Shown: positions 57,068-64,000 of the stretch, in pieces
Layout: every line of letters begins with the position of its first letter
Numbering within the stretch: the first letter of the stretch is position 1
Source of the DNA: Lichenicola sp964236105
GTDB taxonomy: Bacteria; Pseudomonadota; Alphaproteobacteria; Acetobacterales; Acetobacteraceae
Assembly (NCBI GenBank): GCA_964236105.1
Contig: CAXSBC010000001.1
Coordinates: forward strand, 434,001 to 498,000
Reading direction: 5' to 3'
Length of the DNA: 64,000 nt
Notes under the pieces: model-generated
The model's input: the letters and a program-made list of their open reading frames with translations, nothing else
The model's database searches: none
What the model was told of the DNA's origin: nothing
Program-made: the position numbers and the translations under genes

Positions 57068-58492
57068 ATGATGAAGACCCTGTTCCTGCAGCCGCCCTCC
57101 TTCGACGGCTTCGATGGCGGCGCCGGCTCACGCTACCAGGCCAAGCGCGAGATCAAGTCCTTCTGGTATCCGACCTGGCTGGCGCAGCCGGCGGCGCTGA
57201 TCCCCGAGAGCCGCCTGATCGATGCGCCGCCCGCCAAGATCGGCATGGAGCCGATCCTCGCCGACATCAAGGATCGCGACATGGTGGTGCTGCACACCTC
57301 CACGCCCTCCTTCGCGTCCGACGTGAAGGTGGCGCAGATGCTCAAGGACGCGAAGCCGTCCCTGAGGATCGGCATGGTCGGCGCCAAGGTGGCGGTGCAG
57401 CCGGAGGAGAGCCTGGTCAAGGGACCGGTGATCGACTTCGTCGCCCGCAACGAGTTCGACTTCACCATCAAGGAGATCGCCGAGGGCCGCGACCTCAAGG
57501 CCGTGGACGGGATCTCGTGGCGCGACGCGGGCGGCGCGATCGTCCATAACCGCGACCGCCAGCTGATCCACGACATGGACACGCTGCCGTTCGTCACCGA
57601 CGTGTACAAGCGCGACCTGCACATCGAGGACTACTTCATCGGCTACCTGATGCACCCGTACATCTCGATCTACTCGGGACGCGGCTGCAAGTCGCGCTGC
57701 ACCTTCTGCCTGTGGCCGCAGACCGTCGGCGGGCACGTGTATCGCACCCGCACGCCGGCCCATGTCGCGGCCGAGATCGCGCATGCGCAGAAGCTGTTCC
57801 CGCAGGTGCGCGAGTTCTTCTTCGACGACGACACCTTCACCGACGACCTGCCGCGTGCCGAGGCCATCGCGCGCGAGCTGGGCCGCCTCGGGGTCACCTG
57901 GTCGTGCAACGCCAAGGCCAACGTGCCGCGCGACACGCTGAAGGTGCTGCGCGAGAACGGCCTGCGCCTGCTGCTGGTCGGCTACGAGAGCGGCAACCAG
58001 CAGATCCTGCACAACATCAAGAAGGGCATGCGCATCGAGGTGGCGAAGCAGTTCACCAGGGACTGCCACGAGCTCGGCATCAAGATCCACGGCACCTTCA
58101 TCCTGGGCCTGCCCGGCGAGACCAAGGAAACGATCCAGGAGACGATCACGTTCGCCAAGGAGATCAACCCGCACACCATGCAGGTGTCCCTGGCGGCTCC
58201 CTATCCCGGCACCTTCCTGCACAAGCAGGCGACCGAGAATGGCTGGCTGGACGAGTCCAACGCCGAGCTGATCGACGAGAACGGCGTGCAGATCGCGCCG
58301 CTGCACTACCCACATCTCAGCCATACCGAGATCTTCGACAGCGTCGAGGTGTTCTACCGGAAGTTCTATTTCCGGGCTCCGAAGATCGCCTCGATCGTCG
58401 GCGAGATGGTGCGCTCCCCGCAGATGATGAAGCGCCGCCTGCGCGAGGGCGTGGAGTTCTTCCAGTTCCTCAAGGACCGGCACGCCGCCTGA
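57068..58492 (+). CDS. hpnJ: Hopanoid cyclitol-ether-forming radical SAM protein HpnJ
   Basis: A 474-residue B12-binding-type radical SAM protein. The N-terminal Rossmann-like domain (about 1-165) is followed by the 4Fe-4S motif C207, C211, C214 in GRGCKSRCTFC and a TIM barrel. In Burkholderia cenocepacia HpnJ converts bacteriohopanetetrol glucosamine to the cyclitol ether by ring contraction. A second ATG one codon later is an alternative start. It follows hpnI by 123 bases and precedes hpnK. Confidence 0.93.
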   Translation: MMKTLFLQPPSFDGFDGGAGSRYQAKREIKSFWYPTWLAQPAALIPESRLIDAPPAKIGMEPILADIKDRDMVVLHTSTPSFASDVKVAQMLKDAKPSLRIGMVGAKVAVQPEESLVKGPVIDFVARNEFDFTIKEIAEGRDLKAVDGISWRDAGGAIVHNRDRQLIHDMDTLPFVTDVYKRDLHIEDYFIGYLMHPYISIYSGRGCKSRCTFCLWPQTVGGHVYRTRTPAHVAAEIAHAQKLFPQVREFFFDDDTFTDDLPRAEAIARELGRLGVTWSCNAKANVPRDTLKVLRENGLRLLLVGYESGNQQILHNIKKGMRIEVAKQFTRDCHELGIKIHGTFILGLPGETKETIQETITFAKEINPHTMQVSLAAPYPGTFLHKQATENGWLDESNAELIDENGVQIAPLHYPHLSHTEIFDSVEVFYRKFYFRAPKIASIVGEMVRSPQMMKRRLREGVEFFQFLKDRHAA

Positions 58493-58556
58493 ACAAATCC
58501 GGGTCCGGGGGCGGCTGCCCCCGGCGGGGTCCAGGGGCAGCGCCCCTGACCTTGTT
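58493..58556 (-). repeat. Two-hairpin repeat E, between hpnJ and hpnK and overlapping the hpnK start
   Basis: Read on the minus strand, stem 1 is CAGGGGC-gct-GCCCCTG and stem 2 is CCGGGGGC-agcc-GCCCCCGG. The repeat starts directly after the hpnJ stop. Its end CTG-ACC-TTG supplies the candidate start codons of hpnK, in the same frame as the permease at repeat D. Confidence 0.8.
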
Positions 58557-59385
58557 CTCGGCCGACGATTTCGGCCTCACCGAAGCAGTCAACGAGGGCA
58601 TCGAGCGCGCCCATCGCGACGGCCTGCTCTCGACCGCCAGCCTGATGGTCGCAGGCGCCGCCAGCGCCGATGCCATCGCCCGCGCCCGGCGCCTGCCCGG
58701 CCTGAATGTCGGGCTGCACCTCGTCGTCATCGAAGGTCCGGCGGTGCTGCCGCCGGCCGAGATCCCGCTTCTGGTCGATGCGACCGGCCAGTTCCCGTCC
58801 GGCCAGCTCGGGCTGGGCCTGCGCTACGCCTTCCGGCCGGACGTGCGCCGCGAACTCGCCCGCGAGATCGCCGCGCAATATGCGGCATTCGCCGCGACCG
58901 GCCTGCGCCTCGATCATGCCAACGCCCACAAGCACATGCACCTGCACCCGACCGTGGGCGCGCTGCTGATCGGAGAGGGCCTGCGCCACGGCCTGCCCGC
59001 GCTGCGCATCCCGGCCGAGCCGTCCGCGCCGCTCGGCCGGCCGGAGGCGCCGGCAGCGCGCGCGCTGCGTCACTGGACGCGCCTGCTTCGCCGTCAGGCC
59101 CGCCGGGCGGGCCTGGCCACCAACGACCAGTGCTTCGGCATCGCCTGGACCGGCCACATGACCTCCGAGCGTCTCCGCACGCTGATCCCCCGGCTGCCGT
59201 CCGGCCTGTCGGAGATCTACTTCCATCCCGCCGCCGGCCGCGACGCGGTGCTCGACCGGCTCATGCCCGGCTACGAGCACGAGGCCGAGCTCGCCGCCCT
59301 CTGCGATCCGGGCCTGCCCGGCCTGCTGCGGGAGTGCGGCGTCCGAGCCGCGACCTGGAGCCAGGCCTGCCCGGCGCGGCGATAG
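58552..59385 (+). CDS. hpnK: Hopanoid deacetylase HpnK (YdjC-like)
   Basis: A protein of about 277 residues of the YdjC-type metal-dependent deacetylase family. HpnK removes the acetyl from GlcNAc-bacteriohopanetetrol. The SADDFG motif (D5, D6) and the HANAHKHMHLHP metal-ligand region (about 122-132) are clear. No ATG or GTG lies near the family start. TTG at 58552, or CTG at 58546 behind AGGGG, are the candidates, and both are inside repeat E. It follows hpnJ in the same direction. Confidence 0.88.
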   Translation: MFSADDFGLTEAVNEGIERAHRDGLLSTASLMVAGAASADAIARARRLPGLNVGLHLVVIEGPAVLPPAEIPLLVDATGQFPSGQLGLGLRYAFRPDVRRELAREIAAQYAAFAATGLRLDHANAHKHMHLHPTVGALLIGEGLRHGLPALRIPAEPSAPLGRPEAPAARALRHWTRLLRRQARRAGLATNDQCFGIAWTGHMTSERLRTLIPRLPSGLSEIYFHPAAGRDAVLDRLMPGYEHEAELAALCDPGLPGLLRECGVRAATWSQACPARR

Positions 59386-59422
59386 CCGGAACCCGTCCGC
59401 GGGCGCATCCGTTTGTCCTGGC

Positions 59423-60277
59423 ATGCGCAAGGCCGAACCGCCGCCTTTGTCCCCGACCGACACGCTGCGCCACGCCCTGCGCCTGATCATGGCGGAAGGC
59501 CTCGACCACTTCGAGGCGCACCAGGCCGCCGCCCATGACGGCGATGCGGAGGCCCTGCACCAGACCAGGGTCGCTCTGCGCCGCCTCCGCTCGGCTCTCA
59601 GGCTGTTCCGCCGGCATCTCGACCCGGCCGGCGGCGACGGGTTCAACGACCTGCTGCGGGGCCTCGGCCGCACGCTCGGCGCCGCCCGCGACTGGGACGT
59701 GTTCGTGCTGGAAACGCTGCCCGCGCAGCCCGAGGCGCAGCCGTTCCTGCTCGCTCCCGCGCAGCAGCAGCGCGAGCTCGCGCATGTCTCGCTGCGAGCC
59801 GCCCTGGACGATCCGGCGACGGCGGCGATGCTGATCGATCTGCGGCACTGGAGCGGCTCGGTCGCCGCCTTCGCCACCCGGTCCGACGCCGGGCGCGGCA
59901 TCGGCGCTGCCGCCGGTCCGATGCTGGACCGCATGGCCAGGACGGCGCGCAGGCGCGGCCGCGGGCTGGCGCATCAGGATGACGACGAGCGTCACGCCCT
60001 GCGCAAGGCGCTGAAGTCGCTCCGCTACGGCATCGAGATGCTGCAGTCGCTCTATGACGGCACCACGGTCAAGCCGTATCGCAAGGCGCTCGGCTTGCTG
60101 CAGGAGGATCTGGGCCGCCTTAACGACGCCATCGCCGCCGCCGAACTGGCCGGCCGGCTGCCGGAGCGTCCCGGGCGCGCGGTGATCCTGCACTGGTCGC
60201 AGGACCGGAAGCGGGCAGCCCTCGAGGAGCTGCCCGCGGCATGGCATCAGTTCAAGGCGATGCCGACCTTCTGGTAG
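59423..60277 (+). CDS. CHAD domain protein
   Basis: A 284-residue helical CHAD protein. CHAD domains are basic, His-rich bundles that bind inorganic polyphosphate. The domain pieces are HQTRVALRRLRSALRLFRRH (about 46-65) and RKALKSLRYGIEMLQSLY (about 195-212), each with the conserved Arg/Lys/His positions. It has no CYTH partner domain, unlike many relatives. It follows hpnK by 37 bases and converges on trxA. It is not known to be part of hopanoid synthesis. Confidence 0.9.
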   Translation: MRKAEPPPLSPTDTLRHALRLIMAEGLDHFEAHQAAAHDGDAEALHQTRVALRRLRSALRLFRRHLDPAGGDGFNDLLRGLGRTLGAARDWDVFVLETLPAQPEAQPFLLAPAQQQRELAHVSLRAALDDPATAAMLIDLRHWSGSVAAFATRSDAGRGIGAAAGPMLDRMARTARRRGRGLAHQDDDERHALRKALKSLRYGIEMLQSLYDGTTVKPYRKALGLLQEDLGRLNDAIAAAELAGRLPERPGRAVILHWSQDRKRAALEELPAAWHQFKAMPTFW

Positions 60278-60286
60278 GTGCCGGTC

Positions 60287-60619
60287 TCAGGAGGCGAGGC
60301 TCGTGCGCACCCAGTCCTTGAGCTGGCTCTTGGGCAGCGCGCCGACCTTGGTGGCGATCACCTTGCCGTCCCTGAACAGCATCATCGTCGGCACGCCGCG
60401 CACCGCGTAGGTGTTGGGCGTCATCGGGTTGTGGTCGATATCGACCTTCGCCACCGTGAGCTGATCCTTGAACTCGGCGCCGATCTCCTCGAGCGCCGGC
60501 GCGATCATCTTGCAGGGGCCGCACCAGGTCGCCCAGAAATCGACCAGCACGGCGTTCTTCGCCTTCAGGACGTCGGCATCGAAGGTCTCGTCGGTCACGG
60601 CGACGGTGTTCTCGCTCAT
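60287..60619 (-). CDS. trxA: Thioredoxin
   Basis: A 110-residue thioredoxin with the active site WCGPC (C33, C36) and the cis-Pro in GVPTM. It reduces disulfides in cytoplasmic proteins such as ribonucleotide reductase. The ATG at 60619 follows GAGAG at good spacing. It is downstream of addA on the same strand, with an 86-base gap. Confidence 0.96.
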   Translation of the reverse strand: MSENTVAVTDETFDADVLKAKNAVLVDFWATWCGPCKMIAPALEEIGAEFKDQLTVAKVDIDHNPMTPNTYAVRGVPTMMLFRDGKVIATKVGALPKSQLKDWVRTSLAS

Positions 60620-60705
60620 CGGGCTCTCCTGTTCGGTGGCTGCGCCAGCCGGTCGTCCGGTCGCGGCAGATCGTGCTGTCGAGATGGGCGGGACGGACGG
60701 AGCGG

Positions 60706-63700
60706 TCAAGCGGCCCCGGGGATGGCCGGCCCGTGCCCAATCATCGTCCGGTATGTGCCCGGAGCATGCGCCAGCAGCAGCGCGTCCTCCAGCGCCATGA
60801 CCGACGCCTCCTCGGTCCAGACCAGCGCGCAGCGGATCGGCCGGTCCGGATACAGGTCGGCCAGCAGCGCGCGGTAGGCGCCCATCTGGCGCAGATACGG
60901 CACCGGCACCTGCTCCGGGGTCGCGGGCGTGCGCCGGTTGGTCTTGAAGTCGCACAGCAGCACCGCGTCCGGCCGCACCCGCAGCCGGTCGAGCTGGCCG
61001 GTCACCACGATGCCGTTCACGACCCCGGACACCGGCTGCTCGACCAGCGCGCCGGGCTCGAACAGGGCAGCCAGCGCCGGGTGCGTCAGCACCGCCGCCA
61101 CCTGCGCCGCCACCCGCAGCGCCTCGTCCGGCGGCAGCCCGTCCGGTCCCGCCTGCAGGAACCGCAGCGCCGCCTGGTCGCGACGGGCAGGTGCCACCTC
61201 GGGCAGATGCTGCAGCAGCGCATGCACCAGGCTGCCGCGGCGGAACGCAGGCCTGTGGCCGGCTCCCGCATCCAGCGGCGAGCGCAGCGCCGGAACCGGG
61301 CCGAGCCCGACATCGTCCGGCCGGCTCGGCGCCAGCGGACGCGGCAGCGGCGGCTCGGCGGGCGGCGCCCCGGCACGCCAGCCGGGCGCCCGGCCAAGCC
61401 AGTCCGGCAGCACCGGGACCGGCGCCGGGACGGCCGGGGAAGCGGGCGCGCCCGCATCGGCCCGATGCTCCAGCACCAGCCGCTCGCCCGGCCAGCCGAG
61501 CTCGAACGGCTCGGCGACGGCCCCCGTCGCCTCGAAGCCCCGGCGACAGAGCTCGTACCAGCAGCCGGGCGGCAGCGCACCGCCGGGCTTGCGCCCGGGC
61601 TCCCAGCCGCACACCACCAGCCGATCGGCCGCACGGGTCAGGGCGACATAGAGCAGCCGGTTGCTTTCCTCCTCGGCGGCGCTGCGGATGCGGTCGCGCA
61701 GCCGCCGCGTCGGCGCCGAGGCGAGCTCGGCCCGCGGCACCCAGAACGGCAGCGCCAGGCCGGACAGGCCGGCCTCGTTCCAGAGCAGGGTCTCGTCGGA
61801 GGGCAGGATCGCGGTGGTGTCCGGCAGCACCACCAGACGGGCCTGCAGCCCCTTGGCGCCGTGCGCGGTCATCACCCGCACCGCGTCGCCGGCGGAATCG
61901 GGCTCGCGGCGGATGGTCTCCTCCGACCGTCGCAGCCAGTGCAGGAAGCCCTGCAGCGAGGGCGGATGCGTCTCGGCATGGCGCAGCGCCGCCGACAGCA
62001 GCTCGTCGACCGGCTCGGCCGCTTCCGGCCCCAGACGGGCCAGCAGCCGGGCGCGTCCGCCGAGCCGGCCCAGCGCCTCGCCGAGCAGCGCGTGCGGCGC
62101 CACGTAGTCGACGCGCCCGAACAGGGTCGACAGGAAGTCCCAGGCGCGCCGCCAGTCCGCCCGCTCGCCGGCCCGCTCGCGCAGCTGGTCCCAGAGCGCC
62201 CGACCGCCCCGATCGGCGGCCAGCGCCATCAGGCTGTCGTCGGACAGGCCGCCGAGCGGGCTGGTCAGCACACAGCCGAGCGTGAGCTCGTCCTGCGGCA
62301 GCAGCAGCACGTCGCACAGCGCCATCAGGTCCTGCACCGCGATCTGGTCGACGAGGCCGGTGCGCACCAGCGTCGCCACCGGCACGCCTTCCGCCTTGAG
62401 CGCGCGGATCAGCGCGCGGACGAACGCGCTGCGCCGCGGCACCAGCACCAGCACGTCGCCGGCGGCGAGCGGCGTTCCGCCGCCCGGATGCGCGCGGCCG
62501 ATCCCGGCGGCGATCCAGCGTGCCAGCCCTTCCGCCAGACGCTGCGGCGCCGAGGCCTGGCCGCGATTGCGGGCGGGGGCGGACCAGGGATCGTCCGAGT
62601 CCGGATCCGGCGACGCTGCCGCCTCCGCCTCGGCCGAGGCCGGCACCAGCGGCCAGAGCTCGACGCATCCGGGCGACTCGGGACGGGCGGAAACGTGCCG
62701 CACCGGCACGTCGCGGCCGGGCTCGATCACGCCGCGCGCCGCCTCGGGGGCCGCGAACACCGCATCGACCAGCGCCAGCACCGGCTCGACCGAGCGGAAC
62801 GACACGTTCAGGTCCGGCTCGCGCCACAGCTGGCCGCCGGCCTGCACGCGGTCGCGGAAGCGCTCGTGCCAGGCATGGAACGCCTTGGGGTCGGCGCCCT
62901 GGAACGAGTAGATCGACTGCTTGTAGTCGCCGACCGCGAACACCGTGCGCGGCAGCGGCCGGCCCTGTTCGGACTCCGCGCCGACGCCTGCAAAGAACTC
63001 CTCGGTCAGCGCGCCGGCGATCTGCCATTGCAGGTCGGAGGTATCCTGCACCTCGTCGAGCAGCAGATGGTCGATGCCGCCATCGAGCTTGTAGAGCACC
63101 CAGGCCGAGCCCGGATCGGCCAGCAGCAGCAGGGTGCGGGCGATCAGGTCGTCGTAGTCGACCAGGCCGCGGGCGCGCTTGGTGCCGGCGTAGCGGGCCA
63201 GCACCGGGCCCGCCAGACGCAGCAGCGCCACCGTCAGGGCCACCATGCGCAGGGCGCGGCAGCCATCCTCCACCGCGGCCACGCGCTCGGCCTCGCGCAC
63301 CAGCGCGTCGGCGATCTCGGGGTGCGAGGCGGCGATCTTGCCGCTGACGAAGCTGCCGGGCTTCCGCGGCTCGCCCTTCTCGGTCAGGAACAGCGCGCGC
63401 CACGCCGCCCAGGTACGGTGCCGCTCGGGATGCGCCTGCGCCAGCCAGTCGGCGAGCTGGGCCGCCTTCTTCTTCAGGCCGGGCGGCCCGATCTCGATCG
63501 CGAGCCGAAGCAGCCGCACCATCTCGGCCTCCTGCGGCAGCCGGATCGCGGCCAGCAGACAGGCCGCCTCGTCGGCATGCTCGATGCCGGCGACGGCGCG
63601 CAGCCGGGCCTCGACCGCATCCGGGTCCTGCTGCAGCCGCTCTAGGGTCGGCAGCAGCAGCGGCGCCTTCTCCTGCAGCCGCCCGACCAGCCGGACCACA

Positions 63701-64000
63701 TCGGCCGCACCGACCTGGCCCGCCAGCAGCGACAGCGCGCTTCGCCCGTCCGGGGTGTCGGCGCGGGCGGCCAGGACCTCCTCCCAGGCGCGGTTCAGCG
63801 CGATACGGGAGTCCGTCTCCTCCACCAGCCGGAAGTGCGGGCTGACCGAGGCCTCCACGGGGAAGCGGCGCAGCAGCGACTGGCAGAAGGCGTGGATGGT
63901 GCCGATCCGCATGCCGCCGGGCAGATCCAGCACGCGCGCGAACAGGGCCCGCGCCGGCTGGCGCAGCGCGACGCCGCCTGCGCAGCCGAGCTCGGCAAGC
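60706..64000 (-). CDS. addA: Double-strand break repair helicase-nuclease AddA (5' end outside window)
   Basis: The frame stays open to the window end, so the N-terminus with Walker A lies outside. About 1,097 residues are present. UvrD/Rep-type motifs visible include GTIHAFCQSLLRRFP (motif Ic), LLLDEVQDTSDLQW (II), AVGDYKQSIYSFQGAD (III), VMTAHGAKGLQARLVVLPD (V) and VALTRAADRLVV (VI). The C-terminal nuclease of the RecB family has LCDFKTNRR and QMGAYRALL. It works with AddB to resect DNA ends and recombine. It is followed by trxA. Confidence 0.95.
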   Translation of the reverse strand, partial: LAELGCAGGVALRQPARALFARVLDLPGGMRIGTIHAFCQSLLRRFPVEASVSPHFRLVEETDSRIALNRAWEEVLAARADTPDGRSALSLLAGQVGAADVVRLVGRLQEKAPLLLPTLERLQQDPDAVEARLRAVAGIEHADEAACLLAAIRLPQEAEMVRLLRLAIEIGPPGLKKKAAQLADWLAQAHPERHRTWAAWRALFLTEKGEPRKPGSFVSGKIAASHPEIADALVREAERVAAVEDGCRALRMVALTVALLRLAGPVLARYAGTKRARGLVDYDDLIARTLLLLADPGSAWVLYKLDGGIDHLLLDEVQDTSDLQWQIAGALTEEFFAGVGAESEQGRPLPRTVFAVGDYKQSIYSFQGADPKAFHAWHERFRDRVQAGGQLWREPDLNVSFRSVEPVLALVDAVFAAPEAARGVIEPGRDVPVRHVSARPESPGCVELWPLVPASAEAEAAASPDPDSDDPWSAPARNRGQASAPQRLAEGLARWIAAGIGRAHPGGGTPLAAGDVLVLVPRRSAFVRALIRALKAEGVPVATLVRTGLVDQIAVQDLMALCDVLLLPQDELTLGCVLTSPLGGLSDDSLMALAADRGGRALWDQLRERAGERADWRRAWDFLSTLFGRVDYVAPHALLGEALGRLGGRARLLARLGPEAAEPVDELLSAALRHAETHPPSLQGFLHWLRRSEETIRREPDSAGDAVRVMTAHGAKGLQARLVVLPDTTAILPSDETLLWNEAGLSGLALPFWVPRAELASAPTRRLRDRIRSAAEEESNRLLYVALTRAADRLVVCGWEPGRKPGGALPPGCWYELCRRGFEATGAVAEPFELGWPGERLVLEHRADAGAPASPAVPAPVPVLPDWLGRAPGWRAGAPPAEPPLPRPLAPSRPDDVGLGPVPALRSPLDAGAGHRPAFRRGSLVHALLQHLPEVAPARRDQAALRFLQAGPDGLPPDEALRVAAQVAAVLTHPALAALFEPGALVEQPVSGVVNGIVVTGQLDRLRVRPDAVLLCDFKTNRRTPATPEQVPVPYLRQMGAYRALLADLYPDRPIRCALVWTEEASVMALEDALLLAHAPGTYRTMIGHGPAIPGAA

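Overview
The window is about 64 kb of very GC-rich, gene-dense bacterial chromosome. It points to an alphaproteobacterium, most likely in or near the Acetobacteraceae. The evidence is a hopanoid side-chain cluster (hpnH, dxs, hpnM, hpnI, hpnJ, hpnK), a YlxR-L7Ae fusion in the nusA-infB operon, a prfB gene with a programmed +1 frameshift, and housekeeping blocks arranged as in Rhodospirillales. The lineage is an inference; no rRNA, tRNA, phage, transposase or CRISPR array was seen.

Layout. 1-2.4 kb: tail of an unknown gene, then rimI-tsaB-rutE-like nitroreductase and an Nfu-type Fe-S scaffold. 2.6-12.7 kb: a transport and signalling block with a YVTN beta-propeller, a TonB-dependent receptor, an OmpR-type two-component system and a tonB-exbB-exbD-exbD-TPR operon. 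13.2-17.1 kb: prfB (intact only through a +1 frameshift) and a class A penicillin-binding protein. 17.2-20.4 kb: aldo/keto reductase, Gly-rich lipoprotein, exported VOC protein and an SDR. 20.6-24.8 kb: hrcA, rph-rdgB and a flavin oxidoreductase. 25-28.6 kb: truB-rpsO-pnp. 28.7-31.4 kb: an unknown DUF7002-like protein, a small Gly/Pro-rich exported protein and a POT peptide transporter. 31.6-37.9 kb: the rimP-nusA-ylxR/L7Ae-infB-rbfA operon. 38-43.1 kb: a polyol-type ABC importer with a dehydrogenase. 43.1-46.4 kb: a ghrA-like gene and a two-gene amino-acid ABC importer. 46.5-51.3 kb: acnA, ccmAB and a CBS-pair protein. 51.4-59.4 kb: the hopanoid block. 59.4-64 kb: a CHAD protein, trxA and addA (cut by the window end).

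The hopanoid block is the clearest pathway. Dxs feeds isoprenoid precursor supply. HpnH starts side-chain addition. HpnI, HpnK and HpnJ together decorate bacteriohopanetetrol to the cyclitol ether. HpnM is a periplasmic transport component. The cyclase and HpnG must lie elsewhere.

The most unusual signal is a family of short two-hairpin intergenic repeats, six arms at five loci. Their second stem changes between copies with compensating bases. At two loci the repeat runs into a gene's 5' end: it supplies the start codon and most of the signal peptide of an ABC permease, and the only plausible start region of hpnK. In both genes the same repeat end is read in the same frame.
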